Source: Gnetum montanum
Lineage: Eukaryota; Streptophyta; Gnetopsida; Gnetales; Gnetaceae
NCBI GenBank assembly: GCA_015680685.1
Contig: MNCI01009417.1
Location: forward strand, 263,982 to 327,981
Length of the DNA: 64,000 nt
Direction: 5' to 3'
Shown: positions 30,295 through 41,700 of the stretch, in pieces
Position numbering within the stretch: position 1 is the stretch's first letter
Layout of the letters: each line of letters begins with the position of its first letter
Program-made: the position numbers and the translations under genes
Notes under the pieces: model-generated
Told to the model about the DNA's origin: nothing
Seen by the model: only the letters and a program-made list of their open reading frames with translations
Databases searched by the model: none

Positions 30295-31506
30295 TGTACT
30301 GTTCGAAATCGTCGATCTCCGGCTGGAAGGAAACAAAAATCGGGGGATCACCGGACACACATAGAAGAGCCTACCTGAGGGCAAGCTGGAATTAACGAAG
30401 GCAGAGTACCTTGAGTGGTCCGCACGCGGATTAGGCAAGGATTTCCCCAAATGTACACCGAGGTGCTATACGTTGGGTTATATGTAAACGGCGTAACAGG
30501 CGTAAAGCAGAGCATAAACAGCGTAACTGATGTGAACGGAGCGTAAACGTAAAAGAGTGTAAACACTATATGTGCAACAATTAATGCAAAACTGTAACAG
30601 ATTTTAGGAAGAAAATGTAACAATGCTATTTCAAAATGGGAGTTACAATGCACCGGTCTAACGCAGTTGTAGCTTTGACACAAGGTGGACGAATAGCCCC
30701 GGTGGATGCAGGGATGACTGTGGGCTGGTTCAAACTGTAAGCACAGCGTAGAGGCTGTATGCTCAACGTACAGGGTTGATGTCCAGCGTACAAGGTTCTC
30801 TGCTATGGTTTTTAGCGTCTCTGTTTTTCTCTGGTTTGCTCAAAATTGCCAACCCCGAGCTAATGAAAAATTGGGGTTTTTTATACAGGTTTGGTTATTA
30901 GACTCGGGTTGGGTGACACGTGGCGCATTGACTGGGTGTGAAAGAATAAAATTTACAAGTGTACATGTTACATTTGCTGGGCGTATACGTTGGGCGTATA
31001 TGCTGTATCAGGCGGGCATATACGCTAGGCGTATACGCTGTGGATGCTGGGTGTATACACTGGGTGCATACGTTGATGGTTGCTATGTTCGTGTGAATTT
31101 CTACCTTGTTCCGGGTCTTGCTCTACAGTGCTGTCTCCATGTCGTCTTCGGGGATTGCCAGCCGGGCGTATACATCAGTCGTACGTGCTGAGCGTACATG
31201 TGGGGTGTATACGCTGGGCGTCTACGTTGTAGATGCAATATGGGGCGTATACGCTGTGAACATCGGGCGTATATGCTGAGAATACATACTTAGTGTAAAC
31301 TAAGTATTTTTAGCTCCGAAGTTGCCAGGTTTGATAGTAGATATTGTTGTGGTCGTCAACGGGTCCCAAGGAACTGCTCCTCGTTGAGTTCGACTCTGCT
31401 TGAAGCTGTTTGTGGTGTCCTCAAGCTTTAGTCATGCTAGGGAGCATCACAACTTAGCTTGATTCTTGTTGGAGAAGTGCTAAGCTCGAAATTTTGTGGT
31501 GTTTCA
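30295..31506. mobile_element. Solo LTR inserted in gag of element D (TSD AGGAG)
   Basis: The segment starts TGTACTGTTC and ends GGTGTTTCA and is flanked by AGGAG at 30290-30294 and 31507-31511. TG...CA ends with a 5-base duplication define an LTR left by recombination between LTRs. It contains no pol sequence. Its family is not recognised; GCGTAA-type motifs recall the Tat-like LTR at 798. Orientation cannot be set with confidence. An ORF inside it (30805-31191) has no family resemblance. Confidence 0.88.
30965..31295. repeat. GCGTATACGC palindrome array in the solo LTR
   Basis: About a dozen variants of GGGCGTATACGCTG follow one another at irregular 15-40-base spacing. The core GCGTATACGC is a perfect palindrome. 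A smaller cluster of GCGTAA motifs lies at 30488-30550. Confidence 0.8.
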
Positions 31507-32200
31507 AGGAGCAATGGCTAAAGCTATGAAGTTAGAACAAATCACCCTTATAAATAGCATTCAAACTCAATTTGAAATGATTAGCATTATTAATCCCATG
31601 TAATCTAACTCTCTACCAACTTTCCCAATGGTAATACTATGTTCCAAATTCTCGTTCCCCTTCAAATGACCCAACCTACGAATAGTTGTTTTCAAGGTCC
31701 CACATCTTCTCCATTCCTACCACCTAACGCTGATTTGAATGAGGATTAATTGAATGCCTTAATTCAATCTATCATAAACCCAAACAAGGTACCTAATCCT
31801 GTTGAACCCATGACTCAAGTTCAAGATCAAATGACCCAGATATTAACTTCGCTTCAAAATCTTTCAAATGAAGTAGTTGAATTAAAGAGAAACAACAACA
31901 AGGGTCCTATACAACCAGAAAAGCTTAGTTTATTAGTTAATGACAATTATTGTTGCCTCCATAACATAAGGCAGCATTCTAAGAAGACCTGTCCCCAATT
32001 TTTAGCATTATATGGTGACAACACCCAAGGTCAAAAAAATGGCAAACCTCATATTATGGTCCTTAATGTACCTCATCAAACAGAAAATGAAGAGGTTTCC
32101 TCATTGGAGCAAGTTATGGTAAGCGACCCAACCCGCATAACTTTCGCTATCGTAAACTTAGTGACATCGTGAATAACACATAGCAACAAACTAGGAATGA

Positions 32201-32589
32201 CCCTTGCACTCCTCCAAATAGAAAAGCTCTAAGTCAAAGTAACACAAATACTCAAACTAGGTCATCCCAAACAAACATTCCATAATGACCAAATCTTCCT
32301 TCTATACTTAGAAGAACTCCATCTCAACTAGAAGTCAAAGAAGTACCTAAGACCTACGATCTAGTTGAGGATTTGAAGAAAATCAAAGCTAACATTTCAA
32401 TTTATGACCTTTTACACTTTAATGAAATGAAAGAGGTGATTCATAACATAGTTCACACGCCTATGACTAGATAAGAATCCCCAACCCCCAAAAGGCAAGT
32501 TCACTTCACAAAAAGTCCTAACACATCATTAGTACAAAATGTAAATAATTCCATGATGAGAAAGAAAGAGCAACCTCCTTTCTTAATAA
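32201..32589 (+). other. Gag-protease linker of element D
   Basis: Stop-rich sequence continuing the element. Fragments such as KTYDLVEDLKKIKANISIYD (near 32350-32410) keep an Athila/Ty3-like flavour, but no domain can be defended. Confidence 0.4.
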
Positions 32590-33397
32590 CTTTGATTATT
32601 TTAGGAAAGAATGTCCACAATTGTTTGATGGATTCTAGACCAACTGTTAGTGTCATGTCTCTTGAGGTATTGAAGGCTTAAGAAGCACAAATGATACCAC
32701 AAAAAAAAAGTATGATTCAACTCAATGGATCTGATGTACTTGTAGTAGGATCATTGAAAGCAGTGATGGTGCAACTTAAATAATATCCTACATTTACATG
32801 TTACATTAATATCCTAGTAGTTGACATGTCACCTACCTATGGTGTGCTCTTATCTAGGACTTTTGAAGCCATGTTTGGGGACTTCTTTAGGTCAAATTTC
32901 TCAAAGCTATTAATCCCTATCACAAGAAAATCTAAATACATGACTATACCTGAAGAACCCTTCTACAAATAAGTATTTACAGCCTTGGATCAACAAAATC
33001 AATTTTTGGAAGATCAAAACACTAATCTTTATGTTGGGGTTATTGAGGTTGAGCGTAGCAAACATGTTCTAAATGACTATGTGAGTGGAATTACAAAAAT
33101 AAATCTTGTTTCTCATGTAGATTCCACCCAATCCTATCAAAGTTATAGAGAAGTGAAGAAATCTATGGAGACACCTTGCCTTATCAACAACACGATGGAT
33201 TTCATCTGAGTAATCCACCACCTTTAGGGGAAGATAAAGATATAAATAAGACCCTACCTCTTAAGACAGTTGAAGGTGTACTAATTTTTAATGACACATC
33301 CATGGAACATGCTCCTAGAAAGGATATATTTGATGATTCACCAAGACCTAGACCTATCATTAAAACTTATATCAAAGAAAGACTTTATACAAAATGA
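32590..33397 (+). pseudogene. pol: Protease-like region of element D
   Basis: The segment reads VHNCLMDSRPTVSVMSLEVL (about 32610-32670), which aligns with the L-x-D-S-G-A-T-V-S-V-M active-site pattern of plant retroelement proteases but has R-P in place of G-A. PTYGVLLSRTFEAMFGDF follows. The downstream part (32985-33397) is a linker without a recognised domain. Stops are present, and the active-site change alone would abolish activity. Confidence 0.55.
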
Positions 33398-33420
33398 ACA
33401 AACAAGTTAAGGTTATGTCT

Positions 33421-33720
33421 TGATTTTTGTAATCATAATTATCAAGAAATTGTTAAATAATGTCTCGACAAGAAGTACGTTGGTGAGGTCTTTAAGATAG
33501 AAGACCTAGTCTTGGAAAAAGGTAGAACATGTGGCCCAACAAATCTTCAAGGGAAGTTCTCTCCTATTTGGTCAGGCCCATTTAGAGTTAAAGACATCAT
33601 TGGCCCCAATGTGTACAAGGTTACTGATGTGCAAGAACATAAGTTACCTAGAAATTTTAATGCATTCCATCCAAATCATTTCTACTCAAGTGCCCCACGT
33701 GGACACCTACTAGATTCTTA
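33421..33720 (+). pseudogene. pol: Integrase C-terminal remnant of element D
   Basis: The frame reads KKYVGEVFKIEDLVLEKGRT and on to FSPIWSGPFRVKDIIGPNVY, then HKLPRNFNAFHPNHFY and a stop at 33719-33721. The W-x-G-P-F-x-V and N-x-F-H-P-x-x-F-Y elements are typical of the end of gypsy pol. It follows directly on the protease linker, so RT, RNase H and the integrase core were deleted. Confidence 0.78.
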
Positions 33721-34813
33721 GTTGCATGTTTTCTTCCTCTTCATCATGCATTTCATTTGTATATAGTCGCATTTGCATATTTTCTTTGCACTTCTATCAT
33801 TTCTTTCTTGGCATATTGTTTTGATTTTTTCTTTGCATATGATTTTAATAATCAGTATGGTCTTTTGAGTTATTAGGCGTTGGGTCATCAGAGCACCATT
33901 GAGAATAATGTTAGTATAATGCTTTATATAATATTTTTTATTAGTATTACATAAAATCTCTTCTATACTTTGTATTTCAATAATGCTTTAATTCTTCCCA
34001 ATCTTTTTCAAGGTTTTAGTTTCTTTAGTTATGTTGGATTATGGAGCATGAAATTTGTGCTAACTTATCATGTAATCATCATGATCATATGAGTGTAGGA
34101 TAGGTGAAGGTGGAGAATGGTCAGCCATAATCACTAGGTGACCTTGGAAAACCCCATTTTCCCTCTCATAAGCCTTAGCCCTCAAGTGTGATGATCCATG
34201 GTTACCCTGCGAACAATGGGGTGAAGTGTGTTCATCTCCACTTGAGAATCCTTAGCTACCCAGGAGACCTGCTATGATGCCATCAAATTGCAATCAAAGA
34301 CACATACATGAGGGTTGAACTACACCATGAAAGGACCATGTTCATTAGCAGTGTAGCTAATCGGCTAGACTCATATTGGGATTCCTACCTTAAGAATGAA
34401 GTACACCATGGGAAAAGTATCTTGAAAAGAAAAAAAAAAAGAATGAGGATCATGTTCTTTGACAGTGTAATAAGTTCTTGAGTGTGATGGGGTCCAGTAG
34501 CTATCCTAACCCTAACCTCCATTTCCCTTTTTGAACATATTTTCACAAAAAAGGGCAAATAATCCCCTTTCATCCATTTTCTTTCTCAATGTCAAAAAAA
34601 AGGTTTCAAGGAAAAATCTGAAAGTTGTGACTAGCCAAAATCTAATGTGAGCCTGTCCTCCTCATTAGGTTTAGTATGGGTCTTGTGCTCAAAGTAGTTT
34701 GCATGCTATNTATTTGATTGTTTTGTGATGTTTGTGATTCCTTACTTATTGCATCATTTTAAAATTTCAGTGGTCTTGTTCCTTGCACTTGCATGCAATT
34801 AAAAGTTTGGGGG
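33721..34813 (+). other. 3' non-coding region of element D, ending in a polypurine tract
   Basis: No ORF is supported. The purine run AAAAGTTTGGGGG at 34801-34813 abuts the 3' LTR. There is an N at 34710. Confidence 0.6.
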
Positions 34814-34873
34814 CACTCCCATGCTCTCATGGGACCATGATTATCAACACCTTTATTTCTTTCTCTTAATAAG
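34814..34873 (+). repeat. 3' LTR of element D, first part
   Basis: It matches the first 60 bases of the 5' LTR (CTCC(A/C)ATGCTCTCATGGG and on to CTCTTAATAA). It is cut by the Athila-like element C1 and resumes near 51814 at TAACxACAxTAAAAATCATG with no bases lost. Confidence 0.85.
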
Positions 34874-35875
34874 AGATGAGTGGTAAGGTACCCCTATGCC
34901 CAACCATATGAATATGAGCATTCATGCGTGATCCGGTCAAACTCTAAGGATTAAGTGCTTATGCACATACATAGAACAAGGATGAGTTATGTAGTCGTTG
35001 TCTTCCCAAGCTTACTTGTAAGGCATAATTGTATGGTTAAGTAAACTTGAGGTATATGATTTTTATGTTTTTTATATTTTCTATCTTGGTCTCCTAAGTG
35101 TGTACAATGAAAATATTTAATTAACTAATGGGTTTTTGGAACTCTAATGTGAATTGAATCCTAACACCAACATCCATTCCCACTCTTTGGACACATCCTG
35201 AACTAGTGTAACACCATTGGGATTACCAAATGCTAGTCGTTACTAGGTTACGAGGTGTTCCATGTATGCTTGAAGTGGTCGTGTTAAGTGTGCTAATTCG
35301 TTGGTAATTGATAATTAATAATTCGATGGAAATAACATTAATTAACTATTGAAAGCATCAAATAACAATAAATAACATTAAATGCAATAATTAAGCTATT
35401 CTCAATGTTGCAAGGTTTATCACAAAGTTCATCTTTATTTCTAGACACAAGGTGTACTCAGGTATACAATGCTTGAATAAAGATCTGTTCACTTTATGAC
35501 TCCTACTGGAGACACTCAGAAATAATTCTAACTCTGAAAGGAAAAAACTACAAGAGTTTGGCTAAAGGATTGAAAAACTGCCCCCTAAGACCAAGCGCCC
35601 ATGTACTCAGGTGCACAATTCTTGAATAAAGATCTGTTCACTTTATGACTCTTGCTGCAGACACTCAAAAATAATTCTAACTCTAAAAGGAAAAAATTGC
35701 AAGAGTTTGGCTAAAGGATTGAAAAACTGCCCCCTAAGACCAAGCGCCCCTGTCTCTTATTTATAGCCAATGAGATAGGCTCCAACATCGCATGTTCGAT
35801 GTTGCTTGGCCAATCCAATATTGCGTGTTCGATATCATGGGTCCAATATCAGGTCGCTTCTTTGGTGACTCATCA
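34874..35875 (-). repeat. 3' LTR of C1
   Basis: About 1 kb ending (in + orientation) GACTCATCA next to TACCCCCATGACTGAATG. The first base of TGATGAG is mutated to A. It contains a tandem duplication of about 155 bases (35455-35755) around GGTxTACTCAGGTxxACAAT and a TATA box on the - strand at 35758-35765. U3 carries half-palindromes such as TCGATATCATGG. Confidence 0.85.
35758..35765 (-). promoter_or_regulatory. TATA box, C1 3' LTR
   Basis: The - strand reads CATTGGCTATAAATAAGA, with an ATTGG (inverted CCAAT) just upstream. The same TATAAATA is found at matching places in the C2 and C3 LTRs. Confidence 0.6.
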
Positions 35876-37499
35876 TACCCCCATGACTGAATGAAGACTC
35901 ATCCTCGAGTTCCTTATAATATTGGGAAGGTATGGGATTATTGACTGAATGAAGAATGACGGTAACATGGAATGATAGACTCAAAGTGCCTGGTAAATGG
36001 TTCAACAAACATATTACAACATTGGTGTTCATAAAAATTGTGGTGAACACTGTACATAGATGACATCCAGTCCCTTATTTGACAACTTGAAGAGAGAGAG
36101 AGAAAAGAAAATGAAGCACGTTGCTGCCGATGTCAAAAAGGTGCACACTATTGTTCATCCACGGCCACATGACTAAGCATGTTTCTTGCATCAATGCTTT
36201 AGCTCCAGTCCATCTTGAGTGCTCCTTTTACCCTAGTCCATTATTCGTGTAATCAACATCTGCACACACAACACAATCATGAATTAGCAAGGATGGATAA
36301 GATATAATGCAGTTGATACCTTGCCTCGATATGAAACTCATTGGCTAGGTTGTGGGTATGGCAGATACTAGGTTAGAGGTTTGTAAGTGATAACTACCCA
36401 AGGTGTAGGGGTGAGATAAGTAATGGAATGGAAAAATTTGCGATTGGCCCACACGACTAAGAGAAAACCTCCAGTAGCAATAGGATGGAAAATGAAAGAA
36501 AAAAAGAAGATGGGAGGAATAACAACGGTGAAGCCAATAAAAATGCATAAAAGGGAAGAGAAAAATAACAATGGATGTCATGGATGGGGTGAAACGAGAA
36601 ATAGTTGATTGCAAGAAATTTTTAAGGGAAAGAACTTAACAATTGTACTAAAAAGGAATGCTAGTGGATCCTTCCCAAAGCAGGCTTATGCCCTTTATGT
36701 CCTAATAAACCCACAAACCAAAGATTCTGTAGGCTCTAAGAATGACATATGGAGATAATAGTTAAGAATTCATCACAAGAATTTTCCAAAGAATAACAAT
36801 GTGTTAACCAAGATATAGACTAATCATAAAACTGGCAATGATGTAGAATACGGGAAGCAAGATGGAAAGAGAAGAGAGAATGGAATGGAATCCCAAAATA
36901 AAGGTTGTGTAAAGTCCCTTGTGTATTATGTGGTTAAGGTGACTTAATAAAATTCAGTCCAAATCTAGATTAAAACTAACCACATCCAGTGACCTCACAT
37001 CAACACACTTGACCAAGCCATCCTCCTGAAGTAATAAGATTGCTTTCATAGAGCAATCACCATTCCAAAAAGAGAAGAATAGAGAAGTAGGAAGTGAGAA
37101 AGGGCCTTAGTTATAGGGAACCTTCAAGCATGGGTAACATGTCTTTCCAGTGCCATAACCAATGCTTGTAGCACATGTTCCTTTATTGTGTCTAAGGGGT
37201 ATGCTTTGAATTCCCACCACTTTGATTTTTTTTTGAGTGGGAACCACACCATGCAAAGATTTATTTGATTTATTCAACTTTCTGATATTATTCAACAATG
37301 GAATGGTGGAAAACCTATGAAAAACAACCAAGGATCCAAGAGAATAGCTAGCACAAATGCGTCAAATCCCCTTGAAGTCGCACCATGTTTAATCCATTTG
37401 AATCTTTCCTTGGTTTAAAGAATACTAAGCCACGAATTCATTAATAGGTTTGATTAGAAAAAGGGACAGTACATTTCCAAAACAAAGGGAGACCATAGA
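35876..37499 (-). other. 3' internal region of C1, inner part
   Basis: Non-coding-looking sequence shared with C2 (38485-40600) and C3 (54051-56000). On the - strand a TGTGTTGTGTGTGCAG acceptor-like site (about 36257) precedes a short frame that aligns with a conserved peptide in the other copies. It ends with the polypurine-like CATGGGGGTA at the 3' LTR. Its 5' side was cut by C2 at 37500 and continues at 44917. Confidence 0.6.
37495..37499. other. Target-site duplication ATAGA (left) of C2
   Basis: ATAGA here is repeated at 44912-44916, immediately outside the two LTRs of C2. A perfect 5-base duplication is as expected for a Ty3/gypsy insertion. Confidence 0.95.
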
Positions 37500-38374
37500 T
37501 GATGAGTGGCGAGGTATCCCTACTCTCAACCATACGAAATGAGCGTAGCATGCGCGATCCGGTTGAACTCCATAGACTAAATGCCTACATGCCCCATGGA
37601 ACACTTGGGGTTAATCATTCGTTGTCTTCCTAGACTTACTTGTAGTTGTCACAGTGTATGGTTAAGTAAGTCCGAGGTATATGATTTTTATAGTCTTTTA
37701 TATTTTATGTCTTCTATGCTAAAGGGTGAAGGGTTGAGAAACTAAGTACTAACTCTAACTAATGAACTAAGTCTAAATTAACTAGCGTCAGCATCTGTTC
37801 CCACTTACCGTACACACCCTGAACTATGCAACCGTAGCTACCAAACGTTAATCATTACTGGGATCACCACGCGTAACGCACGTGCTCGAAGTGGTCATAC
37901 TGAGGCACCTAACTAGCCTAAGCATAATGAACATCTGTTCCTTGACTAGTTGTACACATCCTTAGATGTTCATAATCAAGTTGTACTCATTCCGCGTTCT
38001 AGGAGTTGAGGGTGAGAGAATCTAATCGCGATGAGCAGCTGATTCCTTGATTAGCTGTATACATCAGTAAATGCTCGTAATCAAGTCGTACTCATGTCAC
38101 ACTATTGTAGGGTAATAAATAACAGGTAAGAAATAATAGGTAATAAATAAAAAGTAATAAATCCTATTCCATGCACTACAAGGTTTATCCACAAAGCTTG
38201 TCTTTATTGCCGTACATAACTTGCGTTCAGGTACAATGTTGCTCGAATAAAGATCCGTTCACTTGGGGACTCCTACTGCAGGCACATGGAAAATATTCTA
38301 TCTCTGGAGTGATCAATCTGCTAGAGTTTTCCTACTTCTAGCCTAGGATGGGAAATAAGGGGAGTGCTGCCTCC

Positions 38375-38382
38375 TATTTATA
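38375..38382 (-). promoter_or_regulatory. TATA box, C2 3' LTR
   Basis: The - strand TCTATAAATAGGAGG; the counterpart in the 5' LTR is at 44802-44809. Confidence 0.6.
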
Positions 38383-38394
38383 GATACGATGGTG

Positions 38395-38465
38395 GACCGC
38401 GATATCACGTACGCGATATCGCTGGGGACAATGCGATATCGCGGTGGCCGCGATATCGCGGCTCA
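38395..38465. repeat. GCGATATCGC palindrome array in the C2 LTR
   Basis: Four or more copies of (C)GCGATATCGC or one-base variants stand within about 70 bases, just upstream (on the - strand) of the TATA box. The 5' LTR has the same array, partly worn, at 44825-44890. Confidence 0.85.
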
Positions 38466-38484
38466 TGCGAATCACGTCTCATCA

Positions 38485-40600
38485 TACCCCCATGACTGAA
38501 TGAAAACTCGTCCTCGAGTTCCTTACAATAATATTGGGAAGGTATGGAATTATTGAGGGGAATGGAACTAATGGGATGACATGTGAACGGATTATCATTA
38601 CAAGACTTGACAAAACTGGTGTTCATGACAACAAGGGTGAACACCTTATTACAATGACATCAGGCCTTAGTTGGTAGCTGAGAAAGAGAGAGAGAGAGAA
38701 AGAAGTGTTGCTGCTGCCAATGCCAAGATTGCATCTGTGTTGTCCATCCATAAGCGCACCATTGATCTTGCTCCTTACATAGCTTCTTCAGCGCTACTCC
38801 ATTCCAAGTATTCCTCCAGATCCGATCCGTTATTGCATGGTCGCCATCTGCACACACAACACAATCTTAATTAGCAAGGGTAAATGAATCTCAATATAGT
38901 TAATACCTTGCTTCGGTGTAAGTTCATTGGCTAGGTTGAGGTATGGATGATATGGATCGGGAGATATATTACTGATGACTACCGAAGGTGTAGGGTTTAG
39001 GAAGAAAATCAAAAAATTCGGGGCTAGGAGAAAATCTATAAAACTAGGCCCCGTACCCCCATGACTAATCGTGAACCTCCAGTAGCATTAGAATGGAGAA
39101 AGGAAAGCAGTAAGAAAGATAGATAAAAAGGGCAACTATAGTATCGATGAAATGGATGTCAAGATGGTAATGAACAAAATAAAATTAATTGCAAAAATGT
39201 TAGGGAAAAGAAGTTAATGGATGCTCCAAATAGGAATGTCAGTGGGTTCTCCCCAAAGTAGGCTTATGCCCTTAATGCCCTAACAAACCCACATTCAAAG
39301 AGTCCGTAGGCTCTGGGAATGTCATTTGAAACAAGAGTTAAAGTCTTAACCACAAGCGTTTACCAAGAAGAAAACAATGCATCAACCAAAATATATACAC
39401 TAATGATACAACCGATAATGAGGTGAACAATGGAGAGAAGGGTGGAGAGAAGAGAATGGAATGGAATCCCAAGAACAAGGTGGTGTACAGCCCCTTGTGG
39501 ATTTTATGATTAATGTAACTTAGCAAGTCTCATTCCAACTCCGGCCTCAAACCAACCACATCTAGTGAGTTCGCATCAATGCATTCGGCCAAACCATCCA
39601 CTTAGATAACAAGGATGCATCTCCAATGAGCTGCCACCATTCCGACAAAACAAATGAGAGAATGGGAAGTGAGAAGGGCCTTAGTTAGAGGGAACACTTT
39701 TGGTTCCATAACTAGTGCTTGTAGCCCAATTTTATTCATCTAAGGGGTGTGCTTTGAATTCTCACTTTGTTTTTTTTCTCTTTTTTTTTTTGTGTTTTTA
39801 TGCATGAGAACCACACTATGCAAAGACTTCTTATTTTTATTGTCTCAGCTTCTGATAATTGGGGTAATATCAGAACGACAAGAAAGCTGAAGAAGAAAAC
39901 ATCCAAGCACCCAAGAGAATAGCCAACACCAAAGCATCAAGTTCCCTTGAAGTCACACCCGTTTCAATCCTTGAGTCCTTCCTTAGTTTGAGAAATGCCC
40001 AGTCACTAATTCATTAAAGTTCTTATTAAAAAGGAGACTGTACATTTTCAAGCTGAGAGAGACCATAGAAACTGGTGGATGGATGGATGAAGTGATCTAA
40101 TTGCTTGCCATATCAAAAAAAAACATACCTTAGTATCAACATTGTGACTTAAAGGTAAAAATCAAACATTAGCAATCAATATGAAAACAATTCATACCAT
40201 CATTCCAAACACTTATTGGATGACAAACTTACATGGTGGAACACACACACACACACACACACACAAATGGAAAAGTATAACGATGTTGTAAAACAAAAAC
40301 TGGTAAAACAAAAAGGTGTAAAACAAAATGTGTAAACAAAACATGTAAAACAAAAACGTGTAAAACAAAATGTGTAAACAAAACATGTAAAACAAAAACG
40401 TGTAAAACAAAATGTGTAAACAAAACATGTAAAACAAAAATTGAAAAAGAACTGAGGGCCCCATATGGTTAGCATAGGTGGCCATCTCTTCCATGACTGA
40501 GTTGTAAGGGAGAGATCCAAAATAATGAGCATCTATTTGAATTTTGTAAAAGTGCCCAACTTCTTCCAATTGATGATCTTAGATTAAGGGGTGGAAGTTG
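38485..40600 (-). other. 3' internal region of C2
   Basis: About 2.1 kb, shared with C1 and C3, without long ORFs. From the left it contains the polypurine-like GTCATGGGGGTA at the LTR, a (GA)n run near 38685, an acceptor-like TTGTGTTGTGTGTGCAG ending at about 38849, and upstream sequence full of stops. The segment after the acceptor (38848-38660) is open for about 63 codons with MQSWHWQQQHF near its end. A (CA)n run at 40243-40265 and a GTGTAAAACAAAA minisatellite follow at the far side. Confidence 0.6.
40243..40445 (-). repeat. (CA)n and TGTGTAAAACAAAA minisatellite in C2
   Basis: A run of CA dinucleotides at 40243-40265 is followed by repeated (TGTGTAAA(A)CAAAAxxTG) units of 13-45 bases up to 40445. 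Similar but shorter arrays occur at the matching sites of C1 (45105-45175) and C3 (55870-55955). The long frames here (repeated FVLHVFVLHV-type peptides) follow from the repeat. Confidence 0.85.
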
Positions 40601-40649
40601 GCGACACTCATATTCCAATGTGTATATGCTTTCGTTATGGGCATGGGTT

Positions 40650-41700
40650 TCCTCAGTTCATTCCATGCATATTAGTTTGTTCCTTCGAGTAGCTGTCAAC
40701 CACGAGGTGTCTACTACTTGTTGTGTGGTTACTACATACAGGCATCTTTGTTGCAAAGTTTCAAGGGCACACTTGCTGCATGGAGGCATTTCCTCCATGT
40801 AATCACTCGATGAATCACTGTATGTGATGCATAGAACTTTTCTCTTCTTGATCTTTCCATAAAGGTTTATCTTAGAAATTTCCAAGGAAAGATTACGAAT
40901 CCTAAGACATGCATCTACTGTACTTAGCCATGCCCTTCCCATTATAATTGGGAAGTCCCCTTCATTGTTGTTCACTTCAATCAATAGAAAATCAGTTGGG
41001 TAAGACCAACCACACACAGTGGTAATGATGTCCTCCACTAATCCTAAGGGAATGGTGATGGACTAGTTTGCTAGCTCTAGTTGAATGTTGCTCTTCTTAA
41101 GTTGGGGCAGGTTCTAGGCATGATACATCTCTTGTGAAATTAAGTAGACTCTGGAACCTGAGTCAAGAAGAGCCCTATGTGGTTCATTTCCGGCGACTTG
41201 AAGGTAGATTAAGGGACTCCCAGGGTCAGTTAGTTTTTTTGGGAAGGTGGCCTACCTTGATCCAGTTAACATAATCATATGCGTTAAGCTCTGATTTTGG
41301 ATGGAAGGGTGCTCCGAAATGTTAGATGATGGAGGAGTGTACATGGGCTCAACCGCTTGTTGTTGCGAGAGTTTGTCTAGGCTTTTGGTTCTGAAGTAAG
41401 GTATTCTCTTTTTACGGTTATCAGAACCAGCAGCTGGTTGAATATTTACAGCTCTCGCAGTGTGACATTGCTGTGGTTGAGGAGGAAGTTCCCCTTGCAT
41501 TGTTGGAATAGGAAGTGTTGTGGGAACTACAAGTGGAAGAGGTGCGGATGGAGTTGGAGGATGGGATGAGTGTGAGATGTCTCCTGGAGGAGAAGGAGTC
41601 CTCCTAAAGTACTCCCAAACTTGATAGTGACATTGGGTAGTTTTGTGACCCATAGAGTCACCTGGAGAAACCGGCTGCTGCACATAATAACCATAAGGAT
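40650..41700 (-). pseudogene. pol: Protease region of C2
   Basis: On the - strand, after a proline-rich linker, the frame reads GSPLIYLQVAGNEPHRALLD then SGSRVYLISQEMYHA (active site LLDSGS, about 41186-41150). It continues through two TAG stops to LGLVEDIITTVCGWSYPTDF and GDFPIIMGRAWLSTVDACL, the flap-to-second-half pattern I-M-G-R-A-W-L of plant gypsy proteases. The remainder (CSKCALETLQQRCLYV) resembles the segment before RT in C1. Both TAGs are one transition from CAG or TGG. RT does not follow. Confidence 0.8.

Larger units (their letters stand above)
29830..32200 (+). pseudogene. gag: Decayed gag of element D (interrupted by a solo LTR)
   Basis: The N-terminal half (29880-30294) reads CRVFVITFRTKAIQWFLMLP, a stop, then FKNKFLIQFDKFTSLALALS and KNAQDYNLRFLHQLAYVP, the pattern of the retrotransposon gag core (A-x-x-W-F-x-x-L-P, F-x-x-x-F-L-x-Q-F). 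The solo LTR at 30295-31506 splits it. The C-terminal half resumes at 31512 and includes QMTQILTSLQNLSNEVVELK (coiled-coil-like) and YCCLHNIRQHSKKTCPQF, a worn nucleocapsid motif. A few stops interrupt it. Confidence 0.72.
37500..38484 (-). repeat. 3' LTR of C2
   Basis: 985 bases, equal in length to the 5' LTR. The U3 start (right end) has an array of GCGATATCGC palindromes at 38395-38465; TATA on the - strand is at 38375-38382. Confidence 0.93.

Noticed and set aside
30805-31191. 128-codon ORF inside the solo LTR
   Set aside because: No family resemblance, and its second half is the GCGTATACGC array.
36345-36614. Hydrophobic - strand ORF in C1 as an env-like protein
   Set aside because: Not conserved as an open frame in C2 or C3; composition is from T-rich DNA.
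40200-40569. Long - strand frames with repeated FVLHVFVLHV-like peptides
   Set aside because: They translate the (CA)n and TGTAAAACAAAA repeats in three frames; no domain.
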